Shown: positions 8,478 to 17,263 of the stretch, piece after piece | Numbering within the stretch: position 1 is the first letter of the stretch | Layout: every line of letters starts with the position of its first letter | Assembly: GCA_029245955.1 (NCBI GenBank) | Contig: JAQWOH010000016.1 | Coordinates: forward strand, 27,663-91,662 | Direction of reading: 5' to 3' | Source: Fuerstiella sp. | Lineage (GTDB): Bacteria > Planctomycetota > Planctomycetia > Planctomycetales > Planctomycetaceae | DNA: 64,000 bases | Notes under the pieces: generated by a model | Told to the model about the DNA's origin: nothing | The model's database searches: none | The model's input: only the letters and a program-made list of their open reading frames with translations | Made by a program: the position numbers and the translations under genes

Positions 8478-10658
8478 TCACGACTGCGCCTTCCGTGAGA
8501 GGCTGATGCGTTTTCTGGGCTCGTCGATTTGCAGGACGGTGACATTTACAATGTCACCAACGCTGACTTCCCGAGCCGGGTCCTGGACAAAATGGTCGGC
8601 CAGCTGCGAGACATGAACAAGCCCGTCCTGATGCACGCCGATGTCAACAAAAGCCCCGAAGTGCGTGACATTCGTGACCACTCCTTCCAGACGCATCCCA
8701 ACAGTCAGATCGCTGACCTGATTAATGCCTTCAGCGAACGTGACGACTTTAAAGTCGGCTCTGGGGTCCCGTCCTGGTACCTTCAGCTCTGCCAGGATGT
8801 CCGTAACGGTAAATTCACCAACGTCGCCGTTCACGAAGGTGTCAGGATCAAGTTGAGACACCAGATCTGGACTGCCGACCAGCTCCTCAACGGTCACGTT
8901 CAGCTGTCGGGCCATCCCCTTCACAACACTGTAGCTCTCAGGATGGACAGCTGAATCATCGAGCGGCTCAGCCCCGCCTCGAATTCGCAGAAACCCCGCT
9001 GCCTGCTGGAAGGCCCTGTTTCCCAGTTTTGCAACGTCCAGCAGTGCTTTGCGTGTGTGAAAAGCTCCATTTCGATTGCGATGTTCAACGATTCGGTTTG
9101 CCAGTGCCGGGCCTATGCCGGCCACGTGGGACAGCAACGCGGCACTGGCCATGTTGACGTCAACCCCGACGGAATTTACGCAGGATTCCACGACGTCGTC
9201 CAGAGCCTTCTTTAACTGAGTCTGGTTTACGTCGTGCTGATACTGCCCGACACCAATTGCCTTCGGGTCAATCTTAACCAGTTCTCCCAGCGGGTCCTGC
9301 AACCGGTGTGCGATGCTGATCGCTCCACGAACGGTGACATCCAGTTCCGGGTATTCGCTGACGGCAAGTTCACTTGCTGAGTAAACCGACGCACCCGCTT
9401 CGCTTACGACCACCTTTGTGATCTGCAGATCATGGCTGGCCAGCAGCGCAGCAACAAACGCGTCAGTCTCCCTCGATGCCGTGCCGTTGCCGATCGCGAT
9501 AAGCCGCACATCATGTTTTCGGATAAGATCCAGAAGAATTCTGTTCGCGCCGGCGGTATCGTTGCGCGGCGGAGTCGGAAATATCGTTGCGTTGTCCAGA
9601 AACTGCCCGGTGCCATCCGTCACTGCAACCTTGCAACCCGTACGAAAACCCGGGTCCAGGCCGATGGTGACCATCGGTCCGGCAGGGGCTGCCATCAGAA
9701 GTTCTTTCATGTTCTTTGCAAAAACAGAGATCGCCTCTGCCTCTGCCGAACTCTTCAGCTGCCGCATCAACGTTGCTTCGGCAGTCGGTTGCAGCAGCCG
9801 CCGATAGCAGTCTTCGATGGTTGTTTCTATCTGGATCGCGAATTCAAAAGACGGATTCCGCAGCAGTCGCTGTTGCAGTCGAGGCAGCAGATAATCTTCG
9901 TCAGGGTGGATGTTGACCCGCAGAACGCCTTCCGCCTCACCACGTTTTATGGCCAGAAATCGATGAGACGGCAATCGCTCTATGCGTTCGCTGTGGTCAA
10001 AGTACATTTCGAATCGTTCGCCGTCGTTCTTTTTGCCGCGTTTGACGGTTGTCACGATTCGGCCGCGCCGAACACGATCCAGCATCCACTGTCGCAGTTC
10101 CGGTGAGTCTGCCCAGGTTTCGGCCACGATGTCACAGGCACCCCCCAGGGCTGCTGTCGTTTCCGTAACACCCAGTTCGGGGTTCAGAAACCTGCGAAGC
10201 ACTGTTCCCGCCGGCTCCTGCAGATGCTGTTGCTGCAGCAGGATGTCAGCCAGCGGTTGCAGGCCTTTTTCTCTGGCGGCAGCCGCACGAGTACGGCGTT
10301 TGGGTTTAAACGGACCGTACAGGTCTTCCAGTTCCTGTCGGTTGCTGCATTTCAGAATGGCGGCACGCAGATCTTCCGTCAGATGTCCCTGCTCCTCAAT
10401 CGTCTTGAGCACTGTTCGTTTGCGAGTCGCCAGGTCGCGGGCCTTCGCTGTAGCTTCATCGATAAAACGCAGTGCGGTTTCGTCGAGACCCCTTGTGGCC
10501 TCCTTGCGGTAGCGAGCGATGAACGGCACTGTGTTGCCGTCGCTCAACAGATTAATGGCACTGCTGACCTGGTCGGACCGAACGGAGATCTGTGCGGCGA
10601 TGGACGTTGCGACCAGAGAAAGGTCAAAGAGATTTCCGAGGTCGTTTGTGATTGGCAT
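8478..10658 (-). CDS. tex: Tex-family transcription accessory / RNA-binding protein
   Basis: Tex is a cytoplasmic nucleic-acid-binding protein linked to transcription. The sequence follows the family from end to end. Near the N-terminus is the conserved block NTVPFIARYRKEATRGLDE. A YqgF/RNase H-like core follows, with TIGLDPGFRTGCKVAV. Next are helix-hairpin-helix segments (LSHVAGIGPALANRIVEHR). A C-terminal S1 domain holds EGVVTNVTHFGAFVDIGVHQDGLVH. The open frame continues to a TTG at 10739, but the extra residues are unlike Tex. The ATG at 10658 places the conserved block at the usual distance and gives 726 residues, close to the family norm. It lies 121 bp downstream of the nucleotidyltransferase gene on the same strand. 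A frame on the opposite strand (8529-8954) is its shadow. Confidence 0.93.
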   Translation of the reverse strand: MPITNDLGNLFDLSLVATSIAAQISVRSDQVSSAINLLSDGNTVPFIARYRKEATRGLDETALRFIDEATAKARDLATRKRTVLKTIEEQGHLTEDLRAAILKCSNRQELEDLYGPFKPKRRTRAAAAREKGLQPLADILLQQQHLQEPAGTVLRRFLNPELGVTETTAALGGACDIVAETWADSPELRQWMLDRVRRGRIVTTVKRGKKNDGERFEMYFDHSERIERLPSHRFLAIKRGEAEGVLRVNIHPDEDYLLPRLQQRLLRNPSFEFAIQIETTIEDCYRRLLQPTAEATLMRQLKSSAEAEAISVFAKNMKELLMAAPAGPMVTIGLDPGFRTGCKVAVTDGTGQFLDNATIFPTPPRNDTAGANRILLDLIRKHDVRLIAIGNGTASRETDAFVAALLASHDLQITKVVVSEAGASVYSASELAVSEYPELDVTVRGAISIAHRLQDPLGELVKIDPKAIGVGQYQHDVNQTQLKKALDDVVESCVNSVGVDVNMASAALLSHVAGIGPALANRIVEHRNRNGAFHTRKALLDVAKLGNRAFQQAAGFLRIRGGAEPLDDSAVHPESYSVVKGMARQLNVTVEELVGSPDLVSQLDPDTFVNGDVGEFTVTDILAELKVPGRDPRADFKVVTFAEGINQVSDLTVGMRLEGVVTNVTHFGAFVDIGVHQDGLVHVSQLADHFVQDPAREVSVGDIVNVTVLQIDEPRKRISLSRKAQS

Positions 10659-10779
10659 TTCAATGTTTCTTACAAGTGCCCGGCGACACTTCACACAACT
10701 TGACATCAAAAACAATTCCGTAGCCGGCTTCTGGCCCAAACGAGTGCTGTTGTGGCTTCCGCCGGAAGGTAAAAGTGTC

Positions 10780-11754
10780 TCAATGCCGGATCTCAGTGGT
10801 CAAATCTGTAACAGTACTCGGCAGGCATTCGGCCAGCCTTGTCAGGGCGCACCGAATTTCAGGAGTCAGTTTGTTGTCAGTGCGATCTCGATTTGAGACG
10901 AAATACCAGACAGCCTGGTAGTTCGCCACCAGCTTCGACGTTTCGACAGGTGAGAGCTCGGACGTCAGTCGTTCCAGTGGCGTCCGGTTGAGCTGTTTCT
11001 GCAATGTGGCGACGACCTCGGGGGTGTCGCCGCCTGTCTTCTGAGCCACATCGACCGCATGCAGAAATGCCGCAACAATGACCGCCCGACTGGAACGCAG
11101 CTTTACATTGACCTTCAGAGACTTTTCAGGGTTCTTTTCATGCAGCCAGTACGCTCTGGACCAGATACTGCGCCAATATCGCTGCACATCCTGACGCAAC
11201 CAGCCGAACGGGCCCGCTTCTTTGAATAATTGGGACACCCTGGTCTCAACGTACCAGTTCAACAGCTCCGTCTGCAATTCTTCGAAAACATGGTCGTTCA
11301 GCACAGGCTGAGCGTCCATCAGCAACTGCATGCGGTGCCCGTAGGTCGTCACGTCTTCATTGACGACACCCCGAACGGCCGGGTTTGTTAGCGCTTTCCA
11401 CGAAACACATTGAGCAAACACTCCGTCAGGTTTGGGACGTGTCGCACCCAGGCCCTCTGCGCCAATCCGCCGCCAGGCCTCGCTGAAAAGTTCATCGGCC
11501 GCTTTATCGCTGACGGCCGCAGCGCGATCATCCAGGACGATCAGCAGATCCAGATCAGAGGCGGCGTGATACTCCATTCGACTAAGCGAGCCGGAGATCG
11601 CCACGCATGCCGGCGGTTGTGGTAACGGTGTGGACAGAAGCGTTCGCTGCAAGCGTTCGATTACCGCTTGTGAGCGAATCCAGGCTTTCTGCAAGTCCAA
11701 CCGTCCGCCAACAGCCGAGAACGGAGAACCGCGATGTTGAGGACGAAAACTCAT
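10780..11754 (-). CDS. Nucleotidyltransferase-domain protein (GlnD/DUF294-like)
   Basis: Residues about 53-75 contain the nucleotidyltransferase fold signature G-S followed by D-x-D (ISGSLSR, then SDLDLLIVLDD), as in GlnD, DUF294 and related enzymes that transfer a nucleotide to a protein or small molecule. The remaining 250 residues are mostly helical and have no HD or ACT domain that I can see, so this is not a full GlnD. The substrate is unknown. The ATG at 11754 is the first in frame, with only a weak upstream purine run. It is transcribed away from csrA, and the 456-bp gap between them carries possible promoters. Tex lies 121 bp downstream. Confidence 0.75.
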   Translation of the reverse strand: MSFRPQHRGSPFSAVGGRLDLQKAWIRSQAVIERLQRTLLSTPLPQPPACVAISGSLSRMEYHAASDLDLLIVLDDRAAAVSDKAADELFSEAWRRIGAEGLGATRPKPDGVFAQCVSWKALTNPAVRGVVNEDVTTYGHRMQLLMDAQPVLNDHVFEELQTELLNWYVETRVSQLFKEAGPFGWLRQDVQRYWRSIWSRAYWLHEKNPEKSLKVNVKLRSSRAVIVAAFLHAVDVAQKTGGDTPEVVATLQKQLNRTPLERLTSELSPVETSKLVANYQAVWYFVSNRDRTDNKLTPEIRCALTRLAECLPSTVTDLTTEIRH

Positions 11755-11927
11755 GTTTACTCATGAAAAGGGGCAAGATTGGTCTGCAGCAACCGTAATT
11801 CTAGCTTTTTGCGCCCCCGGGACACTCGCACTGCTCCTCGATTACGGACGAGCAACGATTTGAGCCGCAGGCATGATGCGGCCTGTCTGCATTATTGGGG
11901 CCGGCGAACGTCGGCGTCACGTGAGTT

Positions 11928-11956
11928 TTGTCAAAATGACAATATACGGTTAGATT
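11928..11956 (+). promoter_or_regulatory. Possible sigma-70 promoter overlapping a perfect palindrome
   Basis: TTGTCA, AAA, TGACAA (11928-11942) is a perfect inverted repeat with a 3-bp centre. Its left arm also makes a good -35 box, and 17 bp further is TAGATT, a moderate -10. It lies about 255 bp upstream of csrA and 174 bp upstream of the divergent nucleotidyltransferase, so it could be an operator for either. It is a sequence match only. Confidence 0.3.
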
Positions 11957-12104
11957 TCCCTCCGGACTTTGCAATCGGCGTGTTCTGTCTTTGTAAGAAT
12001 TTGCCGCAGTTGCCCAATCAGCAGTTCCTGCCATATGTCCTAAGGTGCATTATATAAACGAGTTATGATTAAATGGTGTGGAATTTTGCTCAGTGAGTCA
12101 GTTT

Positions 12105-12124
12105 TGGCACACTATTGGCATAAT
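12105..12124 (+). promoter_or_regulatory. Candidate csrA promoter: sigma-54-like -24/-12 or extended -10
   Basis: TGGCAC, ACTATTG, GCA has the sigma-54 GG and GC dinucleotides exactly 10 bp apart, with one mismatch in the TTGC part. The same DNA ends in TGGCATAAT, an extended -10 element for sigma-70 (CATAAT at 12119-12124) with no good -35. Either reading would start transcription about 75-85 nt before the csrA ATG. No enhancer-binding activator is encoded nearby, which slightly favours the sigma-70 reading. Confidence 0.35.
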
Positions 12125-12189
12125 CCAGTCATAGTGATAACAGATGGTTCTGTTCAACAGCGGCAGCACGTGATATCCGTTCACGTAAC

Positions 12190-12202
12190 ACCTTTAGGAG
12201 GT
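12190..12202 (+). promoter_or_regulatory. csrA SD site inside a small hairpin, possible CsrA autoregulation
   Basis: The SD sequence AGGAGGT (12196-12202) is unusually strong and sits 8 nt before the csrA ATG. ACCT at 12190-12193 can pair with AGGT at 12199-12202, leaving a TTAGG loop. CsrA proteins bind GGA-type sites, often in hairpin loops over SD sites. Here the GG lies in the loop and the following A at the stem edge, so self-repression of translation is plausible but unproven. Confidence 0.4.
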
Positions 12203-12210
12203 CAGCAGAC

Positions 12211-12450
12211 ATGCTCGTATTGACTCGAAAACCGGCAGAAACGATCCGTATTGGGGACAGTGTTGTCGTCAAAGTGATTAAGACCGCTCGCGGTACGGTG
12301 AAGATTGGAATTGAGGCTCCGGACGAAGTTAGGGTGATCCGCGGTGAACTGCTGGAGGCGGCATCTGCCCCGGTTCAACCGGAGTCTGTCGTGAGCCAGA
12401 TGGTAGATCATTTCAACGTACTTTCCGATCAGTATCCCCACGTTGCCTGA
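12211..12450 (+). CDS. csrA: Carbon storage regulator CsrA
   Basis: A 79-residue RNA-binding translational regulator, slightly longer than the usual 60-70. The N-terminus MLVLTRKPAETIRIGD is the family hallmark. It is followed by IKTARGTVKIGIEAPDEVRVIRGEL, which carries the C-terminal RNA-contact residues around V-x-V-x-R. CsrA dimers bind GGA motifs near SD sites and alter translation or stability of mRNAs for metabolism and motility. The start is fixed by a strong AGGAGGT 8 nt upstream. The S41 protease begins about 80 bp downstream in the same direction, so the two may share a transcript. No fliW (its usual antagonist in flagellar loci) lies nearby. Candidate promoters and a possible self-binding hairpin lie upstream. 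Confidence 0.97.
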   Translation: MLVLTRKPAETIRIGDSVVVKVIKTARGTVKIGIEAPDEVRVIRGELLEAASAPVQPESVVSQMVDHFNVLSDQYPHVA

Positions 12451-12533
12451 GTGGGCCACGAATTCACCTGTTCGAATTTTACAGCGGGCCTGCTCAGAGA
12501 GTCAGGCAACCAACCCAAGAAGGAGTAATGGAC

Positions 12534-14819
12534 ATGATGACCCGAACCCAGACTTTATTGGCTACTCTTGCTCTGGTGCTGACCGCCCCGGCTACGATGG
12601 CTCAGTCTCAGAATAACGGCGGCGTTTGCTCGAACGGTGTGTGCAGCCTGGAACGTCGATCAAACTCAAACTACCCGTTCGCCCAGGACGATTTTACTGC
12701 GGCCACGTCGTATCCGGCCGGCAGGAATATCTACCATGGAAGCGGTGGCTGGCCAAGCAACGACTCTTTGTCCTCCGGTCGTACGGACAAGGATTCCTCA
12801 GCACTTCGGAGACGCTTCAATCATGAGCGAAACCGTTTCACGAACGGATACGATTACCACGCTCCTTTGGACAGTATGGTCGAGGAAAATTATCGACAGC
12901 CGCGTTCGGACGACTACCGGCTTCGCGGGCAGAATTACGGCCACGACTACCGTTTGCACGGATATGATTTTGAATACAACATTGGCAGCAGGCATGGTTT
13001 GGCGAATCCCTTTCGGCTGCCTTCGGGAGATGGTTTCGGCGGAGAGCGTCGTTATCGCACTCTGCCGTTGAGTCACATTCCACGACCAGGAGGCAGCTCT
13101 GAGAGCCGCTATCGAATTCCGCTGGAACAGGTTGACTACTCGAATTTCGACAGCAACGACCGTCTGTCGCCGCTCCGTCATGATCGTGGTGGTGATCCTA
13201 CAGTTGGTGACGACCTGGACTTCCGAAGCCCTCTGTGGTCCCGAGAGAACCCGGTCCGTCCGGGGCTGGACCCGTTCACGCCGCCGTTGCCTCAACGGGA
13301 AACAGGAAGCGAAGCGGAATCCATCTTCAAGGCGATTTCTGCACGGTACGGGAATCCTGTGAATGTCCGTGCGGCCCGTTCGATGTCTTCCAGACAGGCT
13401 TTAGCAGTGTATCGAGAAGTGTCTCAGCAGACTGATCAGCGTCACCTGGAGCCGAGTAGTTACGATCTGCGAATTCGACGTGGTCTGAGAAACCTCGCTC
13501 TGGCGCTGGAGAATCCCGCGTTCACAGGGGCGCTGGGAGTTCAGGCGGATTCGTTTCAAGTGGCAGGTTTTCGCAGCACTCTGTCGCGACTGGAAGATTC
13601 GATGCGAGTCTCCGGTTACAACGATGCGGAACAGATTGTTCAGACGGTGATGCGTGAGGCTCAACATGTTCCCGGCCTGACCGCTAACATTGTGGCGTTC
13701 GAATTCAGCAGCGCCACAATCGATACTCTGGACAGGTTTTCTGCTCTGGAACCCAGCGAACCTGGCCGAGGAGCGTCGCTGGATCTGGAACGAGCGGAAA
13801 AGGTTCGAAGTGCGATGCTGGAAAGTGAGATCGTTGGTGTCGGAGTGGAAGTAAAGGTGCATGACACCGGGCTGCTGGTCATGCGGGCTCTGCGAGGCGG
13901 TCCTGCTGCCGAGGCGGGACTACAGGCAGGCGATATCATTACTGCGATTAACGGTCGCAGTATCAATGGAATGTCTATGGCGAACAGCGTGGACCTGATG
14001 AAAGGTAATTCGGGCAGCCGGATTAAGATGCGAATTTCAAGAAACGGTTCCCGTGGCAGTGATGTCACCCTGACGCGACGAAGAATCCGGATCTATACAG
14101 TGAACGACGTTAAGATTCTGCCAGGTACGCAGAAAGTGGCCTATATGAATCTCAGCCAGTTCGGGCAGAGGTCAACGGAAGAGGTCGATCAGGCTCTGCA
14201 GCAATTGTACAACAGTGGGATGAAATCACTGATTCTGGATCTACGGGGAAACCCTGGCGGTCTGCTGAATGTCTGTGTTGACATCACGAATCGCTTTCTG
14301 CCGTGCGGCACCATTGTGTCCACGAAGGGGCGTCTTTCCGCTGACAATATGCTTGAAACCGCGACTTACAGCAGAACGTGGAGTACTCCACTTGTGGTTC
14401 TGGTTGACGAAGACAGTGCCAGTGCCAGTGAAATCTTTGCGGCCGCTGTCCAGGACAATCGACGTGGCATCGTAGTTGGTGAAAAGAGCTACGGAAAAGG
14501 AACCGTGCAGACACATTTTCCATTGCAGTCTGCAGGCGGGAATCTGAGACTGACGACGGCACGCTTCTACAGCCCGAATGGTCGACCAATGTCCGGTCAG
14601 GGAGTGATACCGGATGTTCGCATTGTGGACGAAGACGGACCGGCCAACGGCGACCGTGTTCTGGCAGAAGCTGTAAAGATCGCGCAAAGTCAGCGTCTGC
14701 GGGACATTGCTCAGGCTGCAAAACGATGTCGTCCGTCATCAGACCAGAGTCCGCAGCGGAACAGTTTTAAGGGCGGCGACATCTCCGACATGGTTGTGCC
14801 CAGAACAGTGCTTCAATAG
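12534..14819 (+). CDS. Secreted S41-family C-terminal processing protease with PDZ domain
   Basis: The protein has three parts. First is a signal peptide ending near ATMAQS. Next come about 380 residues rich in Arg, Tyr, Asp, Ser and Gly with no recognised fold, then a CtpA/Prc-type module. The PDZ domain (GVGVEVKVHDTGLLVM, then GLQAGDIITAINGRS) starts near residue 435, and the peptidase core follows. The catalytic Ser lies in DSASASEIFAAA (about residue 630) and the catalytic Lys in EKSYGKGTVQ, 25 residues later, the spacing seen in E. coli Prc. Such enzymes trim or degrade periplasmic proteins from the C-terminus. The start at 12534 is preferred to the ATG at 12528 because AGGAG (12521-12525) is then 8 nt away instead of 2. 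The long N-terminal region is not part of the standard family. Confidence 0.9.
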   Translation: MMTRTQTLLATLALVLTAPATMAQSQNNGGVCSNGVCSLERRSNSNYPFAQDDFTAATSYPAGRNIYHGSGGWPSNDSLSSGRTDKDSSALRRRFNHERNRFTNGYDYHAPLDSMVEENYRQPRSDDYRLRGQNYGHDYRLHGYDFEYNIGSRHGLANPFRLPSGDGFGGERRYRTLPLSHIPRPGGSSESRYRIPLEQVDYSNFDSNDRLSPLRHDRGGDPTVGDDLDFRSPLWSRENPVRPGLDPFTPPLPQRETGSEAESIFKAISARYGNPVNVRAARSMSSRQALAVYREVSQQTDQRHLEPSSYDLRIRRGLRNLALALENPAFTGALGVQADSFQVAGFRSTLSRLEDSMRVSGYNDAEQIVQTVMREAQHVPGLTANIVAFEFSSATIDTLDRFSALEPSEPGRGASLDLERAEKVRSAMLESEIVGVGVEVKVHDTGLLVMRALRGGPAAEAGLQAGDIITAINGRSINGMSMANSVDLMKGNSGSRIKMRISRNGSRGSDVTLTRRRIRIYTVNDVKILPGTQKVAYMNLSQFGQRSTEEVDQALQQLYNSGMKSLILDLRGNPGGLLNVCVDITNRFLPCGTIVSTKGRLSADNMLETATYSRTWSTPLVVLVDEDSASASEIFAAAVQDNRRGIVVGEKSYGKGTVQTHFPLQSAGGNLRLTTARFYSPNGRPMSGQGVIPDVRIVDEDGPANGDRVLAEAVKIAQSQRLRDIAQAAKRCRPSSDQSPQRNSFKGGDISDMVVPRTVLQ

Positions 14820-15579
14820 CAGGAGTTCCACAGTACTGCACTGAAACGAATCCGTGAACCTGAACCACGATGGTTCAAAAGTGACCTACTACCTGGTACT
14901 CATGAGGAGACCGCAGGACATGATGAGACAGCGTTCCGCTGAACAATCAGCAAATCCATAGCCGGTTGGTTTTCGCAAGAGAATCACCCGGTTTTGCATT
15001 TCCAGCGGGTGCGGTCAGCTCCGAGGCCGAACCTCGGGACAGAGACGGTCAAGTCGAGCTCCGATTATGACGGACGCAACGGTGCTTCGTAATAAAAAGA
15101 CGGGTGAGCGGTGGTCGTCGCGAATGGCAGAATCGATGAGGCAGAGTTGTGAAGTTGGTGAAAGGACGCAACCGATGACAACTGTGCTGGCGGTCACATA
15201 CGGACTGCCTATATCACGACAGAAATAAGTATCATCAAAGACCACTTCGGACCGCAGCGACGCAGGTATTCGCGCGTGAGACGTTTTTGGTGATACCAGA
15301 GCCCATTCCAAACTGAATTCGACAGCAGGCCCCACCTCTATGCGACGTTCCGCTCAGGCGAAGGGAATTCGAAATGACAAAACCACTTCCATTGCAGATT
15401 CGGCCGAATACTGGCTGTTTGAGCCCCGGCAACTGGTGAAGTGGAAAGGCAAGCTGGTCGACCGCTGCCACGTTATCAACGAGCAACTGCGACAGATTCA
15501 TCGCGATCTGCGTCCGGGTACGCCAGCTCGCGACACTCAGGCCCTGCGGGTTGTCGGTCGCAACTGACTGCCTCGAAAT
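14820..15579. other. Intergenic between convergent genes; no convincing gene
   Basis: About 760 bp separate the S41 protease from the DUF1080-ThuA gene. Small hairpins are present (TGAACC/GGTTCA just after 14860 and CCGAGG/CCTCGG near 15020) without a following T-run. Open frames at 15015-15335 (minus, 106 codons) and 15340-15567 (plus, 75 codons) match no known family and have no good SD. A 13-codon mini-frame at about 14921 does follow a purine-rich SD-like run. I see nothing here I would call a gene. Confidence 0.5.
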
Positions 15580-17178
15580 TCACTTTGTGGCGTTCCACTC
15601 GTCCAGCACTGCCTGAACACGTGCCCGATTGAATTTGTCGGAAGGCTTGTAATCCTGATTGGCCATCAGTTCGTCCATGGTCAAGGATTTTGACGGAACA
15701 CCGGTGTCTGGTATCTCGGCGTGTGCCGTCCACGCGATGGCATTCAGGACCAGCTTGCGGAAGTTGTCGTTGCCCCAATTCCAGTGGTAGTGGCCGCCGG
15801 TAAATCCGAAGCCGCGGCCTCGATCTTTTCGCACTCTTGTCCATGCCACGTGCTGGGGTTCTTTGCGTTCCAGAACCGCAGCCCGCACGTGTGGATTATT
15901 ACTGTGCGGACCTTCACGTCTGGCCAGTGAACCGTCTTCCTTGACCAGTGTATTGCTGGGAGGCAGCTCTGTCAGAATGGGCGTCACACCGTCCATGTCT
16001 TCCGCGAATCGCATGTGGTAGTACCATTCATCATTGACAGTGAATGGCTTCACTCCCCGAGAGATCGGATGGTCAGGGAAACTGTCGAATGTGCCTGTCC
16101 AGTGCGGGTTGACGGACCAGTCCGGTTCGAAGTATCCGCCGGTCCATTTTATGAACGCGTCACCCGACGGTCCTTTGGGCACTTCAACTCCATAATGAAT
16201 ACAGGCCATGCCGACGCCGCGTTTCTGAATCTCTTCCAGACGCTGCAGATGGTCATTAAACGGATGTCGACCACCGCCATCGCAGTAGATAACGATGGAG
16301 TCCGCGTGATCCAGAACACTTTCATCTTTCGGCCAGCCGTTCGTGTAGACAGTGGCTTCAATGCCCAGGTTGCTGCTGTTGAGTGCATCGGCGAGAAGCA
16401 TACAGCCGGCCTTGTGCTCGTGAGCTCCGTAACCGTGGCTGGGTGTGCCTGAGATCATGGCCACCTTCTTGGGCGCGGGCAGTTTCCTGATGCGAATGTT
16501 CCGGAACTGCACGGTCATCGGCGGACCAACATGAATCTGTAGTGCCAGCAGTCCGGCAGCGCGGCGATTTGCCAGATCGTTGTCGACGCACTCAATGGTC
16601 TTTGTTCCGTTAATGAAGTGTTGAAAACGGTGCCCGCTGGCTACGATGCGGTACTTATTCCAGTCTTCCTTTTTGATCTTCGCCTGAATTTCGTTGGTGT
16701 CTCCGATCTTCTCGACCAGTGTTTTTACCATCTTGCCGTTCTTGTTCGCAGTCAGTTCTGTCATCTCGCCACGCAGAGCCAGAATGCCGCGAAACTGTTC
16801 GCCGTAAAGAATTCCCGAGTAGGTGTCACCGGCCTCGAAATCAGCCTGGTAACCACCGATGCCCCATTCACGGTTGGGCAGTTCGAAGCTGCGATACTGG
16901 ATGCCGGAATTGCCGTTGACGATCTTGTAATCCAGTTGCAATTCGAAATTATCGAACTCGCCACCTCGATAAATCAGAAAGCTGTTGGACTTCAACTTGT
17001 TTTCGTCGGTGGTCCTGCCGGTGATGGCTCCGTCTTCGACGCTCCATCGTTCCGGATCGCCGTCCCAGTTTTCCAGCGTCTTTCCATCGAAGAGTGTTTG
17101 CCATTCTTCATCAGCCGGACTCTGTGCGGCGTTCAGAAGCAGCATCAATGCGAAAAGTGATTGCCAGATTCGAACCAT
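15580..17178 (-). CDS. Secreted DUF1080 (3-keto-disaccharide hydrolase-like) - ThuA fusion
   Basis: A signal peptide (VRIWQSLFALMLLLNAAQS) is followed by a DUF1080 domain, residues about 25-235. This is a concanavalin-like sandwich recognised by WQTLFDGKTLENWDGD, the NSGIQYRS block and the final NIRIRKL strand. After a short linker comes a ThuA-like, glutamine-amidotransferase-fold domain, residues about 240-500. It opens with KVAMISGTPSHGYGAHEH and contains the GVEVPKG and GGHYHWNWG blocks. DUF1080 enzymes act on keto-sugars, and ThuA homologues are linked to sugar use, so carbohydrate turnover in the periplasm is likely. The frame extends to 17235, but the ATG at 17178 has a CGGAG SD upstream and begins the signal peptide. 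The same pairing is common in planctomycetes. Confidence 0.88.
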   Translation of the reverse strand: MVRIWQSLFALMLLLNAAQSPADEEWQTLFDGKTLENWDGDPERWSVEDGAITGRTTDENKLKSNSFLIYRGGEFDNFELQLDYKIVNGNSGIQYRSFELPNREWGIGGYQADFEAGDTYSGILYGEQFRGILALRGEMTELTANKNGKMVKTLVEKIGDTNEIQAKIKKEDWNKYRIVASGHRFQHFINGTKTIECVDNDLANRRAAGLLALQIHVGPPMTVQFRNIRIRKLPAPKKVAMISGTPSHGYGAHEHKAGCMLLADALNSSNLGIEATVYTNGWPKDESVLDHADSIVIYCDGGGRHPFNDHLQRLEEIQKRGVGMACIHYGVEVPKGPSGDAFIKWTGGYFEPDWSVNPHWTGTFDSFPDHPISRGVKPFTVNDEWYYHMRFAEDMDGVTPILTELPPSNTLVKEDGSLARREGPHSNNPHVRAAVLERKEPQHVAWTRVRKDRGRGFGFTGGHYHWNWGNDNFRKLVLNAIAWTAHAEIPDTGVPSKSLTMDELMANQDYKPSDKFNRARVQAVLDEWNATK

Positions 17179-17263
17179 TGTTGTTGTCTCCGAAAAAAAA
17201 ATGCGGGGGAGGCTTTGTGGGCGGCTCCCGTACAATTGGTGAAATCAAAACGAAACCGGTGAT

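Noticed and set aside
15340..15567. 75-codon plus-strand frame
   Set aside because: Looks partly protein-like, but has no SD, no recognised family and no supporting context.
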